Source: CAYGVX01 sp964395545 (GTDB lineage Archaea > Thermoproteota > Bathyarchaeia > Bathyarchaeales > SOJC01). From it: a DNA stretch of 38,921 bases. Below, piece by piece: positions 30,010 to 37,885 of the stretch. A program made the position numbers and the translations under genes. The DNA lies in the NCBI GenBank assembly GCA_964395545.1, contig CAYNAW010000008.1, positions 1 through 38,921 on the forward strand. The letters run 5' to 3'. The notes under the pieces were generated by a model, which worked only from the letters and a program-made list of their open reading frames with translations, ran no database searches and was not told the DNA's origin. How positions within the stretch are numbered: position 1 is the stretch's first letter; the number at the start of each line of letters is the position of its first letter.

Positions 30010-30249
30010 TCAGACTTTCTGGGATGACATGATTGTCCATCTACGTCGAATCATGTAAGTCAATATTGCAGCTATTAAGACTACAACCAAACCTATCATA
30101 ATCATGTATTCACTTGAAGTTACCAATCCAACCACTATTATGGCAAGAAGAGCTACCCACCACCAATCAAGTACTTTGCTGGATTGTGATTTCAATGAGA
30201 GAGCCCCAAAGAAGATTAATACGTCTGATATCCATATGACTTGTGCCAT
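30010..30249 (-). CDS. Small membrane protein, unrecognised
   Basis: A 79-residue hydrophobic protein: helix 1 'VIWISDVLIFFGALSL', helix 2 'VLDWWWVALLAIIVVGLVTS' and helix 3 'MIMIGLVVVLIAAILTYMI', ending in a basic tail 'RRRWTIMSSQKV', so the C-terminus is probably cytosolic. ATG 30249 is preceded by AGGAAG and, about 30 bases further up, by a TATA-like GTTTTATCC on the minus strand, which supports expression. It lies between the eRF1-like relic and tRNA-Phe, at the proximal end of the tRNA-flanked element. The function is unknown. Confidence 0.6.
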   Translation of the reverse strand: MAQVIWISDVLIFFGALSLKSQSSKVLDWWWVALLAIIVVGLVTSSEYMIMIGLVVVLIAAILTYMIRRRWTIMSSQKV

Positions 30250-30367
30250 TTCTTCCTGTTTGGTGGATAAAACTTTACCCTTTTTTTAAAAACCAACCAA
30301 CGCTCGGTGGAGATGACCGTACGTGTGAAGCTTGAGGGCATGAGGTATGCGCGCGCAAAGAGGGTTT

Positions 30368-30397
30368 GGTGCCGAGGGCCGGGTTTGAACCGGCGAC
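30368..30397. repeat. Direct repeat within intact tRNA-Phe
   Basis: The tRNA-side copy of the 30-base repeat also present at 27230-27259, with one mismatch (G at 30392). It covers the encoded CCA end, the acceptor 3' strand and most of the T arm, the usual crossover segment for archaeal tyrosine integrases. Confidence 0.75.
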
Positions 30398-30443
30398 AAC
30401 CCGGTCTTCAGCCGGGTGCTCTCCCAGGCTGAGCTACCTCGGC
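30370..30443 (-). tRNA. tRNA-Phe (GAA anticodon)
   Basis: A full cloverleaf on the minus strand: acceptor GCCGAGG/CCTCGGC, D arm GCTC...GAGC, anticodon stem CCCGG/CCGGG around CTGAAGA (anticodon GAA), T arm GCCGG/CCGGC with the loop TTCAAAC, discriminator A, followed directly by an encoded CCA (30367-30369). All stems pair perfectly. Its 3' end is duplicated at 27230-27259. Confidence 0.96.
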
Positions 30444-30555
30444 ATTGGGTGCATCACAATCTTGCGGTACCATGTCTTTAAGTTTTTCTAGGCGTCGTTG
30501 CTTCCGAAAGCTTAACTAAATATTGAGTGCATCGTAGGGTAAGGAATCCGAGACC

Positions 30556-30945
30556 GTGGGAGAAGGTTTGAGGAAGCGTACGCTGTTCAATGTGGCTCTG
30601 CTCGTGTGTGTGGCCCTCGTCGTGACAGTGGCAACGTATTCTTTCAATGTGTGGCTGCTGTCCTCGAACGAGTGGGTCTCGCCTACAGATGCGCTGTTCA
30701 TAGAGGGAGTACTGTCGCTGCTGTTTGGCGTCATGTTCCTTCTGGGAAGGGGTGGACTGAACGCATGGAGCGTGAGAGCGGCAATCTTAGCTGCGACAGC
30801 CTCGGCAGTGAGTGGCAAGGACACCGTCGGTCCGCGGGAGATGTTGCAGAGGGATGCGTGGAGGGCGAAGGGTTTTGCCCGTCTGGGGCTGGTTCTCCTG
30901 TTGGCAGGCGGTTTCATGCTTGCGGCATACTTCTTGACCCTCTAG
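30556..30945 (+). CDS. Small integral membrane protein, unrecognised
   Basis: A 129-residue protein with hydrophobic helices at about 10-35 ('FNVALLVCVALVVTVATYSF'), 45-65 ('LFIEGVLSLLFGVMFLLG') and 108-127 ('LGLVLLLAGGFMLAAYFLTL'), joined by a charged loop (80-105: 'GKDTVGPREMLQRDAWRAKG'). GTG 30556 is used. The pattern resembles small conserved archaeal membrane proteins of unknown role. The next gene begins about 50 bases downstream with its own TATA box. Confidence 0.7.
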   Translation: MGEGLRKRTLFNVALLVCVALVVTVATYSFNVWLLSSNEWVSPTDALFIEGVLSLLFGVMFLLGRGGLNAWSVRAAILAATASAVSGKDTVGPREMLQRDAWRAKGFARLGLVLLLAGGFMLAAYFLTL

Positions 30946-30968
30946 CTTGGCTGGTCGGGGACATAGAC

Positions 30969-30976
30969 GTTATATG
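30969..30976 (+). promoter_or_regulatory. TATA box for the stand-alone RAM-domain gene
   Basis: GTTATATG lies with its centre about 25 bases before ATG 30997, so the transcript probably starts at the ATG. Confidence 0.45.
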
Positions 30977-30996
30977 TTTCCTCTGCAGCCTTTAAG

Positions 30997-31245
30997 ATGG
31001 TGAAGTTTGTGGAAGCATACGTCTTAGTCAACTGTGACGCTGGAAAGTCTTGGGAGATCGCTAAGGCTGCGCTCAAGTTTGGGAACGTGAAGATGGCTCA
31101 CGCGGTCACGGGGCAGTACGATGTGGTCGCCTTCATCGAGTTCGCAGGGATGGAGGTACTTACAAACATTCTCGAGAAGTTTCAGACTTTAAAAGGAGTG
31201 CGCGGAACCCATACCGCCGTCGCGATACCGCAGAAACTGAAGTAG
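30997..31245 (+). CDS. Stand-alone AsnC/Lrp ligand-binding (RAM) domain protein
   Basis: An 82-residue protein that is only the effector-binding half of an Lrp-type regulator: 'FVEAYVLVNCDAGKSWEIAK', 'GNVKMAHAVTGQYDVVAFIE', 'MEVLTNILEKFQTLKGVRGT' and the strand 'HTAVAIP'. 'TGQYDVV' is the usual ligand-pocket segment. No DNA-binding helix-turn-helix is present. Such proteins form decamers that bind amino acids and may modulate full-length Lrp proteins; two such regulators lie in this window (5956-6414 and 37365-37859). Confidence 0.88.
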   Translation: MVKFVEAYVLVNCDAGKSWEIAKAALKFGNVKMAHAVTGQYDVVAFIEFAGMEVLTNILEKFQTLKGVRGTHTAVAIPQKLK

Positions 31246-31357
31246 CACCACTGATGTTTGTTCGCTCCACCAATTTCCTCACTTTTCCCTTCTCGCCCTT
31301 GCTCAGACTTGAGCGCAAAGCGTTTTTGCAAGTTTAGCACCATTATCGGGAGCAGTT

Positions 31358-31852
31358 GTGAAGAGACGAGGCAAGTTTTGGCTCCTTTTGGTCGCTGGAG
31401 CAAATGCTGTAATGTCTCTCTTCTTAGCATTTACGCAGCTGCTTATCGAGGGAGGCACTGCTTACGCCGCCGTGTATGCGACTCTCCTGCTAGCAGGCTT
31501 CACAACGTACTGCTACCTCATTCACCGCTCAGTCTACGGAGGGATCAAGCCAAAATACCCGATGGTTCCCTCCGAAGGACGAATAGACATGTACTGCCCC
31601 AGAACAGATATCCCCAGACCGGTTTACGAAGATGTGCGGAGATACGCGTTCTTTGAGCAAAGAAAGAAGAAAATGCCCATGAAGGCTGAGAGAGAGAAGA
31701 GAAGACGAGGAAGAAGAAATGGGATTATCAGTGAGGCCAGAAATGCCCCAAACGCAGTGAAAAAGATGGTCAACGAAGCCACAGAGTTGAGTGCACGTGC
31801 GGACACATCGAATCATAGAACCGAACACTGCCCACCCAAAACCAAGAAGTGA
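31358..31852 (+). CDS. Membrane protein with two helices and a basic cytosolic tail
   Basis: A 164-residue protein: two membrane helices ('FWLLLVAGANAVMSLFLAF', 'AVYATLLLAGFTTYCYLI') and a long, highly basic C-terminus (RKKKMPMKAEREKRRRGRRN, then a helical part). The start is GTG 31358. I do not recognise a family. The basic tail could bind nucleic acid or acidic lipids. It stands alone between the RAM-domain gene and a methyltransferase. Confidence 0.65.
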   Translation: MKRRGKFWLLLVAGANAVMSLFLAFTQLLIEGGTAYAAVYATLLLAGFTTYCYLIHRSVYGGIKPKYPMVPSEGRIDMYCPRTDIPRPVYEDVRRYAFFEQRKKKMPMKAEREKRRRGRRNGIISEARNAPNAVKKMVNEATELSARADTSNHRTEHCPPKTKK

Positions 31853-31924
31853 CACATTCCTAGGAAATCGCCGCAAGCCAGACACATGAACAGATTTTAA
31901 GTGCGATTTGTCCTAATCTGCTCT

Positions 31925-32605
31925 ATGCATAACGGTACGTATTACAAAGACAGACTGTCCGCCAGCAATCTACTCAAGTGCTATGAAACAGCCACCCCCA
32001 GGATAAGACAGTATCTCAACGCAGAAATCCAATTCGTAATCTCCAATATCAGAAACGCAGATCTGGTCCTTGAACTAGGATGTGGCTACGGAAGAGCCAT
32101 GAAAGCCATATCTCCATTCGTCTCCACGATAGTGGGCAATGACACTTCACACGCAAGTCTAAGACTCGCCAAATCATACATGAAACCATGTAGGAATTAT
32201 AGGACAGTTCACATGGATGCATCCAGCATGGCGTTCCGTCCATGCATTTTTGATGCCACATTTTGCATTCAAAACGGTATCTCCGCATTCGGGGCAGACA
32301 AGAAGTGCCTTGTGGCAGAATCCATAAGGGTGACGAAAAGCAATGGACTAGTGCTTTTTTCCAGCTATTCGCCCAAAATATGGAACGAACGACTCGATTG
32401 GTTTAGAGAGCAATCAAAGATCGGTCTCCTAGGAGAAATAGATGAAGAGAAGACACACAGTGGAACCATAGTGTGCAAAGACGGGTTCAGAGCGACCACG
32501 GTCAGCCCCGATCAATTCGTCGGACTATTCAGTCAGTTCGGACTGGGCGCTTCAATCGTAGAAGTGGATGAATCCAGCATCTTCTGCAAAGTCACAAAGA
32601 ACTAG
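31925..32605 (+). CDS. SAM-dependent methyltransferase, class I
   Basis: A 226-residue enzyme. Motif I 'LVLELGCGYGRAMKAI' binds SAM; 'IVGNDTSHASLRLAKSYM' carries the acidic ribose-binding residue; 'VHMDASSMAFRPCIFDATFC' is the motif around the adenine, and 'IRVTKSNGLVLFSSYSP' is motif III. ATG 31925 is chosen because GATTTTAAG (31893-31901) lies about 28 bases upstream; a GTG at 31901 would be inside that element. The acceptor is unknown. A tRNA-Val gene follows on the other strand. Confidence 0.85.
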   Translation: MHNGTYYKDRLSASNLLKCYETATPRIRQYLNAEIQFVISNIRNADLVLELGCGYGRAMKAISPFVSTIVGNDTSHASLRLAKSYMKPCRNYRTVHMDASSMAFRPCIFDATFCIQNGISAFGADKKCLVAESIRVTKSNGLVLFSSYSPKIWNERLDWFREQSKIGLLGEIDEEKTHSGTIVCKDGFRATTVSPDQFVGLFSQFGLGASIVEVDESSIFCKVTKN

Positions 32606-32609
32606 CCAG

Positions 32610-32684
32610 TGGGCCGGGCCGGATTCGAACCGGCGATCTTCGCCGCGTGAGGGCGACGTCTTAACCAGGCTGGACTACCGGCCC
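32610..32684 (-). tRNA. tRNA-Val (CAC anticodon)
   Basis: A full cloverleaf on the minus strand: acceptor GGGCCGG/CCGGCCC, anticodon stem TCGCC/GGCGA around the loop CTCACGC (anticodon CAC), T arm GCCGG/CCGGC with the loop TTCGAAT, discriminator A. The D arm has one mismatch (C13-A22). CCA is not encoded. A TATA-like AGAATATAA about 35 bases upstream on its strand fits a tRNA promoter. Confidence 0.95.
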
Positions 32685-32884
32685 GCAGCACACGATAAGA
32701 CGGTAACGGCCTTCTCCTTATATTCTTTTACAACCCGATGCCAAGCGTAACAATCATGGTTGTAGCACAGTAGCAGAGCAACATACGCAAGACGGCCGAA
32801 TCCCCCGCGCACCCACAGACTCACTAACACCGCGAAAGTTTCATATGCCACACCTAAAACAAGACCTATCGGAAACACAACGTC

Positions 32885-34360
32885 ATGAAATGGGCATTCA
32901 TAAGCCCCGGCGCCAACCAAGAGCTCTCCCGCACCGAGAAGAGCAAGGTAGTAGGCTCCTGGCCACCGTTGGGTATACTCTACCTAGCCACCATCCTCAG
33001 GGACCACGAGGACATGGAAGTCGCAGTCCTCGATCAAGCAGCTGAAGGCTACACTAACGAACAAGCCGCAGGATGGGCATTGAGACAAGACCCCGACGTG
33101 CTAGGCTTCTCGACCCTCGCCAGTTCAGGCAAAACAGCAGCAAGAATCGCCCAAAAAGTCAAGGACCACAACCCGAACATCACCACCGTCTTCGGCAACT
33201 ACTACGCCACCTTCAATGATCAGCGCATCCTCACCACGTACCCACAAGTAGACACAATAGTCCGAGGCGAAGGAGAAGAAACCACCCGCCAACTCGCCAA
33301 AGCATTGCAGAACAAGGGCAGCCTGAAAAAAGTCCGCGGGATAACCTTCAGAGAACACGGCACGATAGTAGCCACACCTGACAGACCACTGATAAAGAAC
33401 ATCAATGCCCTGCCCATCCCTGACCGTACACTCCTAAAAGCCGAGTACCACTCAACCCTCATAGGCGCAATTGGAGCACCCAAGAAATTCACCACCGTAA
33501 TCTCCTCCCGCGGATGCCCTTACCATTGTAGGTTCTGCGGGTGCCAAAAACTCGTCCATGGCACTTGGCGCCCACGTTCCGTCGAGAACACCCTAGAAGA
33601 GCTCAGGCTGCTGACGAACGAGGGATACAGACAATTCCTTTTGGTAGACGATAGCTTCACCATAAACCAGAAGCGAGTAGTCAAGCTCTGCAGAAGAATC
33701 GCCGAAGAGAAAATGGACATAGAATGGATCTGTGAGGGCAGAGTGAACCATGCCTCCTACGGACTGATGCATTCTATGGTGAAAGCAGGCTGCAGAATAG
33801 TCTATTTCGGCGTAGAAAGTGCCAACCAGCGAATCCTCGACTATTACCAGAAACAGACAACTCCGCAGCAGGCGAAAACAGCCATACAAACGACGAGAAA
33901 AGCGGGGATGGACATAATCGTCGGCTCCTTCATCGTAGGCGCCCCCACTGAGACGCGACAAGAAATCGAGAACACCCTCAAATTTGCGCTGGAAACTCCC
34001 CTCGACGTCCCGCAGTACAACATTCTAGGCATATTCCCAGGCATGGCAATCTGGGATGAATTCAAGGAGAAAGGCTACCTCTCCAAGGAACAGGAGGAGA
34101 AGTACTGGGAGATGGGAGTTGCCGTCTCAAAAATGCACCCAGACACGGTGCCACATAGGGAGATCAAGACACTAGTTCGCCACTACTACAGCCAATTCTT
34201 CATCCGACGCCCAAACTTCCTGCTGGAACAATTGGCCAGGACTCTTAAGAGTCCTTTCAGGTTCGACATAGTCAGAACGAATTTGAGCCGAATAAGCAGC
34301 ATCCGACAGGGATGGCGGGACTTCGTCGCCTCAGAAGAAGAGACGCTGACAGAAGCCTAG
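32885..34360 (+). CDS. B12-binding-domain radical SAM protein
   Basis: A 491-residue enzyme of the cobalamin-dependent radical SAM class. The N-terminal B12 domain (1-175) has 'PPLGILYLATILRD', 'VLGFSTLASSG' and 'VDTIVRGEGEETTRQLA'. The radical SAM core carries Cys211-x3-Cys215-x2-Cys218 ('SSRGCPYHCRFCGC'), then 'FLLVDDSFTINQKRVV' and 'RIVYFGVESANQRILDYYQK'. Members act in lipid, antibiotic or tRNA modification; a substrate cannot be assigned. The start is ATG 32885. Its last four bases overlap the convergent L40e gene. The second such enzyme of the window (27358-28920) lies in the tRNA-flanked element. Confidence 0.92.
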   Translation: MKWAFISPGANQELSRTEKSKVVGSWPPLGILYLATILRDHEDMEVAVLDQAAEGYTNEQAAGWALRQDPDVLGFSTLASSGKTAARIAQKVKDHNPNITTVFGNYYATFNDQRILTTYPQVDTIVRGEGEETTRQLAKALQNKGSLKKVRGITFREHGTIVATPDRPLIKNINALPIPDRTLLKAEYHSTLIGAIGAPKKFTTVISSRGCPYHCRFCGCQKLVHGTWRPRSVENTLEELRLLTNEGYRQFLLVDDSFTINQKRVVKLCRRIAEEKMDIEWICEGRVNHASYGLMHSMVKAGCRIVYFGVESANQRILDYYQKQTTPQQAKTAIQTTRKAGMDIIVGSFIVGAPTETRQEIENTLKFALETPLDVPQYNILGIFPGMAIWDEFKEKGYLSKEQEEKYWEMGVAVSKMHPDTVPHREIKTLVRHYYSQFFIRRPNFLLEQLARTLKSPFRFDIVRTNLSRISSIRQGWRDFVASEEETLTEA

Positions 34361-34518
34361 CGTACGAGTTCCCGCTTCTTCCATCGCAGGTTCTTGCTAC
34401 GGCATTTTCTGCACTTTACAGCTGAAGACGCGTTCCGCCCACCACAATCTCGGCATATCTTCATGTAAAGCCGGTGACGTTGCGCAATGGTCTTCTTCTG
34501 TAAATCGGTTATCGGCAA
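34357..34518 (-). CDS. rpl40e: Ribosomal protein L40e
   Basis: A 53-residue basic zinc protein of the large subunit: 'MPITDLQKKTIAQRHRLYMK' then 'ICRDCGGRNASSAVKCRKC', with four Cys zinc ligands and the tail 'SKNLRWKKRELVR'. The start is TTG 34518, which gives the family N-terminus 'MPITD' and has GGAG seven bases ahead; a GTG 24 bases upstream is in frame. It overlaps the end of the radical SAM gene by four bases. Confidence 0.93.
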   Translation of the reverse strand: MPITDLQKKTIAQRHRLYMKICRDCGGRNASSAVKCRKCRSKNLRWKKRELVR

Positions 34519-34542
34519 TGGGCGGGTCTCCTGTTGTCTCAC

Positions 34543-34872
34543 GTTTCAAACAAGACAGGACCAAATATACTTTACTGTGGTCTCTACACTCTCAGCAAGG
34601 CATTTCCCATTCTAACGCTTCTATGTTGGCTGTGGGTCTGAAAGTGGGGACGTGAGGTCGGCGGACCTGAGGGTTTTAGGTTGGGGCTGTGCCGTTGAGC
34701 AGCCGTCTTTCACCCTAAGTCTTCCTGACGTCGGTGACGCCCTCTGTGACTTCCAGGCATGGCAAAATTTTCGCCTTTCTGGTTCTGCACGGGGAAGTAG
34801 CGTATGTAGGTGTTTCTTCCTCCTATGTCGCCCGCACTCGCATCCTCTCGATTTGCCATTTGTCGCCCTCCG
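34543..34872. other. Intergenic region upstream of L40e
   Basis: About 330 bases that hold the L40e promoter on the minus strand; no distinct TATA box was fixed. The open frames here have no recognisable product. I see no RNA gene. Confidence 0.4.
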
Positions 34873-35259
34873 TTAATGACGACTGAGGAAAAGCGATTTG
34901 GCGGCCGCTTCTTTGCTGCGCTTCCGAAGGTCTTTAACCACGCATTTACCTTTTGTGTCACAGTACTTTGTGGCGTGATGCATGAAAAGCTTGAACAGCG
35001 GTTCCATTGTTTCCTTGTTGAGGGAGTAGAAATGTTCTTTCTTTTTTCTTTCCGAGAATACGAACCCGCAATTCTCCAATGATCTCAGGTTGTGGGAAAT
35101 CGTGCTTTGTTCCTGGTTGAGGGTTTCTGCAATCTCTGTCACGTTCTTGGGACCGCTCCTGAGAAGTTCTAGGATGGCTAATCTTGTGGGTTTGGATAGG
35201 GTTGAGAAGAATACGTAGCACGTGTTAGGAATGTTACCTTTCATTGTGGTCAACTCCAT
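34873..35259 (-). CDS. ArsR-type winged-helix transcriptional regulator
   Basis: A 128-residue protein. The winged helix is textbook: 'FFSTLSKPTRLAILELLRSG', 'KNVTEIAETLNQEQSTISHN', 'LRSLENCGFVFSERKKKEHF', with 'YSLNKETMEPLFKLFMHH' as the C-terminal helix. Cys103 and Cys109 ('KYCDTKGKC') and nearby His residues might bind a metal, but the classical ArsR 'ELCVCDL' box is absent. ATG 35259 lies inside a palindrome, so the protein probably represses its own leaderless message. The neighbouring sucCD operon begins far away on the same strand, so its target is not obvious. Confidence 0.9.
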   Translation of the reverse strand: MELTTMKGNIPNTCYVFFSTLSKPTRLAILELLRSGPKNVTEIAETLNQEQSTISHNLRSLENCGFVFSERKKKEHFYSLNKETMEPLFKLFMHHATKYCDTKGKCVVKDLRKRSKEAAAKSLFLSRH

Positions 35260-35296
35260 TCATATGACGTACTGTTCATATGAATGAAGCTTCATT
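35257..35296. promoter_or_regulatory. Operator region of the ArsR-type gene: overlapping palindromes
   Basis: CATTCATATGA and TCATATGAATG form a perfect 11-base inverted repeat (35257-35286, 8-base spacer), which contains the start codon of the regulator. A second perfect 14-base palindrome, AATGAAGCTTCATT (35283-35296), overlaps its right arm. Both share the core ATGAA/TTCAT. The place and symmetry fit an autoregulatory operator. Confidence 0.6.
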
Positions 35297-35319
35297 TCTG
35301 ATACTTAAGCCTTCGCTCC

Positions 35320-36189
35320 TCAGACCCTGCCAGCAAGAAGCGTCGCAGCATCGCTAGGTCTCTCGGCAACCATGACGCCTGCAGCCCTGAAAGCTTCGAT
35401 CTTACTTTCCGCAGTCCCTGACTTGCCCATCACGATGGCGCCGGCGTGACCCATACGCTTCCCTGGAGGGGCCGTGCGGCCCGCGACGAAGGCAACCACG
35501 GGCTTAGGGTACTTGGAGGCGACAACGTATTCTGCCGCCTGCTCTTCAGCGTTACCTCCAATCTCGCCAATCAAGACCACGGCGTGTGTTTGGCTGTCCT
35601 CTTTAAACATCTTTAAGCTGTCAACGAAGCTCAACCCCACAATAGGGTCTCCTCCTAATCCGAAGCATGTAGATTGGCCCAGGCCATGTTTCGTGAGTTC
35701 TGCTGCGATTTCATAGGTCAGGGTTCCGCTTCGGGAGGCGACGCCCACGTGTCCCTGCCTGAAGACATGTGCAGGCATAATTCCCAATTTGCATTCGCCG
35801 GGAGTGATGATGCCGGGTGTATTGGGACCGATTATGACTGCGTCTATCTTTCTAGCGTAGTCCGTGAGGTGAATCGAGTCTCTTATGGGGATGTGCTCGG
35901 TGATGATGACTATGGTTCTGATGTTGGATTCCATAGCTTCCAAAGCGGCGTCGGCTGCGAAAGGGGCGGGAACGAAGATTATCGAGGCGTTCGCTTCATG
36001 TTTGTGGACTGCGTCTTTTACTGTGTCGTAGACTGGGACTCCATGGACGTCTGTTCCGCCTTTACCAGGTGTGGTTCCCGCGACGATGTTGGTTCCGTAG
36101 TTCAGCATCAGACGTGTGTGAAAAGCTCCCTGCGAGCCCGTTATGCCTTGTACGATTGCCCGCGTGGTTTTTCCAACTATTATTCCCAT
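35320..36189 (-). CDS. sucD: Succinyl-CoA synthetase (ADP/GDP-forming), alpha subunit
   Basis: A 289-residue subunit that forms succinate and nucleoside triphosphate from succinyl-CoA. Typical features are the CoA loop 'GITGSQGAFHTRLMLNYGT' (15-33), 'GTTPGKGG' (38-45), 'GPNTPGII' and phosphohistidine His248 in 'GKRMGHAGAIVMG'. The ATG is 3 bases after the sucC stop, the normal beta-then-alpha order. It acts in the citric-acid cycle or in energy recovery from CoA esters. Confidence 0.97.
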   Translation of the reverse strand: MGIIVGKTTRAIVQGITGSQGAFHTRLMLNYGTNIVAGTTPGKGGTDVHGVPVYDTVKDAVHKHEANASIIFVPAPFAADAALEAMESNIRTIVIITEHIPIRDSIHLTDYARKIDAVIIGPNTPGIITPGECKLGIMPAHVFRQGHVGVASRSGTLTYEIAAELTKHGLGQSTCFGLGGDPIVGLSFVDSLKMFKEDSQTHAVVLIGEIGGNAEEQAAEYVVASKYPKPVVAFVAGRTAPPGKRMGHAGAIVMGKSGTAESKIEAFRAAGVMVAERPSDAATLLAGRV

Positions 36190-36192
36190 CGG

Positions 36193-37338
36193 TCATCCTC
36201 CTCTGGATAACTCTACAGCCTTCTTCGCTGCTTCTTCCATGCTGTCGAGCACGTGTATGCCTGCATCTGTAAGTATGCGCCGTCCTTCTTCCTCGTTGGT
36301 GCCGACTAGTCGGATTACGATAGGCTTCTTGAAGCCGATTTTCCTCTTGGCTTCCAAGATTCCCTTCGCTACTTCGTCGCATCGCGTTATCCCTCCTAGA
36401 ATGTTGATAAAAACCACAGAAGCCTTAGTATCGGCCAACAGTATGTCAAGAGCCGTGGCGATTTGTTCCTCGGAGGCTCCTCCGCCTACATCGAGGAAGT
36501 TGGCTGGGCTGCCTCCGTGAAGCTTAACGGCATCCAAGGTCGCCATCACCAGTCCTGCACCGTTACCTAGAATGCCGACATCGCCAGCTAGCTGCACGTA
36601 AGCCAAGCCTTCTTTTCTAGCCCTTATTTCCTGAGCAGTCAGCTCGGTCTTGTCCTCCAAAAGCAGTCGTTCCTTGTACTGAGGGTGCCGGTACAGGGCG
36701 CTGTCGTCGATTATAATCCGAGCGTCAGCGGCCACAAACCCGCCCTGCAAGGTCTCTACGATGGGATTCATTTCAATAAGCTCAGCATCGAGATCCACGC
36801 TGACCCGGTGAAGCTTTTCAAGTGTCGCAGCAAGTGTGAGCATTGCCTTGCCGGAGTAGCCTAGCCCACCAGCAATTTGACGGGCATGATATCCCTTGAA
36901 GCCTAAGGCAGGGTCGATGAAGACTTTGATTATCTGGTCAGGTGTCTTGGCGGCCACTTCTTCGATGTCCACTCCTCCAGCAGCAGAGGCTACAGCGACG
37001 TAGCAACGATTGGAACGGTCAATGGTGATGCCGAAGTAGAGCTCCCGTTTTACCGCTATTTTTTCCTCAACCCAGATGTTACTGACTTCGAGTCCTTTTA
37101 TTTTCATGCCGAGAATCCTTGAAGCAGCAGCCTCAACCTCTTCCGCAGAGTTGGCAAACTGAATCCCGCCGGCTTTGCCCCTGCCTGCCACGAGGACCTG
37201 AGCTTTAATGGCGTAGGGAGCCCGAAGCTGAGAAGCGGCTTCTCTTGCTTCTTGAGAAGAGCTTGCAAGAACTCCGTGTGGGGTGGGAATCTCGTACTTG
37301 GCCAGAATCGTTTTTGCTTCGTGTTCAAAGAGTTTCAC
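36193..37338 (-). CDS. sucC: Succinyl-CoA synthetase, beta subunit
   Basis: A 381-residue ATP-grasp subunit. 'MKLFEHEAKTILAKYEIPTP' is the usual start; 'AIKAQVLVAGRGKAGGI' holds the nucleotide-binding Lys and Gly; 'LIEMNPIVET' gives metal ligands; 'GAGLVMATLDAVKLHGG' and 'PANFLDVGGGASEEQI' bind CoA/phosphate partners. GTG 37338 is the start. sucC lies directly upstream of sucD in one operon, 27 bases after an Lrp-like regulator gene on the same strand. Confidence 0.97.
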   Translation of the reverse strand: MKLFEHEAKTILAKYEIPTPHGVLASSSQEAREAASQLRAPYAIKAQVLVAGRGKAGGIQFANSAEEVEAAASRILGMKIKGLEVSNIWVEEKIAVKRELYFGITIDRSNRCYVAVASAAGGVDIEEVAAKTPDQIIKVFIDPALGFKGYHARQIAGGLGYSGKAMLTLAATLEKLHRVSVDLDAELIEMNPIVETLQGGFVAADARIIIDDSALYRHPQYKERLLLEDKTELTAQEIRARKEGLAYVQLAGDVGILGNGAGLVMATLDAVKLHGGSPANFLDVGGGASEEQIATALDILLADTKASVVFINILGGITRCDEVAKGILEAKRKIGFKKPIVIRLVGTNEEEGRRILTDAGIHVLDSMEEAAKKAVELSRGG

Positions 37339-37364
37339 AGGACTTCCCCCTTCTTGAAAGAAAG

Positions 37365-37859
37365 CTATTTTAACGTTTGGATGGCAATATAAGTTCTTGT
37401 GTCTAATACTCCTTCCACATCTGCCAGAATTTTCAGGGTTTCGTCCAGCTTTTCCCGCTCGAGAATCAAGATGGCATCCATGTCTCCGGCCACGCGGAAG
37501 ACTCGTTGAACTGGAAATGTGAAGATTTTGTCGTACGCCTCCTTCCGCTTCAATGGGGAGATCTTGAGGAAAACGAAAGCGGGGTTTGCCGAGATTCCCA
37601 AGAGGCTTAGACCCTTCTCTGTGACATCTATGAATCCCCTCCCAGTGCGTATGTAGCCTTGGTCTCGGAGCTTTCGCAGGTGCACGTTCAGCGCTTGTCG
37701 ACTTATGCCGAGCTGGGTTGCCAAGTCGCTTTGCTTGACACGAAGAGTGTAGATTGTGATTGGCTTACCCGTCTCATGGAGCATTCGGAGTAAGCGCAGA
37801 GGTCTGCTTGTTAGAACTGTGTCGTTTGTCAAAGGGCCTGTCACCTTGATTTTAGACAA
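37365..37859 (-). CDS. Lrp-like winged-helix regulator upstream of sucCD
   Basis: A 164-residue regulator. The helix-turn-helix is 'VKQSDLATQLGISRQALNVH' followed by 'LRKLRDQGYIRTGRGFIDVT'. The C-terminal 60 residues ('IFTFPVQRVFRVAGDMDAIL', 'REKLDETLKILADVEGVLDT', 'RTYIAIQTLK') form a RAM-type effector domain. The gene stands 27 bases ahead of sucC on the same strand, so it may be co-transcribed and control the operon. TTG 37859 with a TATA element about 30 bases upstream suggests a leaderless message. Confidence 0.85.
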   Translation of the reverse strand: MSKIKVTGPLTNDTVLTSRPLRLLRMLHETGKPITIYTLRVKQSDLATQLGISRQALNVHLRKLRDQGYIRTGRGFIDVTEKGLSLLGISANPAFVFLKISPLKRKEAYDKIFTFPVQRVFRVAGDMDAILILEREKLDETLKILADVEGVLDTRTYIAIQTLK

Positions 37860-37885
37860 AGCAGAACTTTACGATAGTAATGCCT

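Larger units (their letters stand above)
27230..30397. mobile_element. Remnant integrated element flanked by tRNA-Phe 3'-end repeats
   Basis: A 3.1-kb segment is bounded by a 30-base direct repeat: the intact tRNA-Phe on the right and a displaced tRNA end on the left, in the orientation that integration at a tRNA 3' end produces. Cargo is a B12-type radical SAM gene, a broken eRF1/Pelota-like gene, an unassigned stretch and a small membrane protein. No integrase, replication gene or transposase is visible, so the element is either decayed or was moved in trans. The coding style here is more AT-rich than that of the neighbours. Confidence 0.6.

Noticed and set aside
32675..32920. Minus-strand frame of 81 codons with hydrophobic segments
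   Set aside because: It runs into tRNA-Val at one end and over the radical SAM start at the other, and covers the tRNA promoter. The hydrophobic pattern (VVFPIGLVLGVAYETFAVLV) keeps it a weak possibility only.
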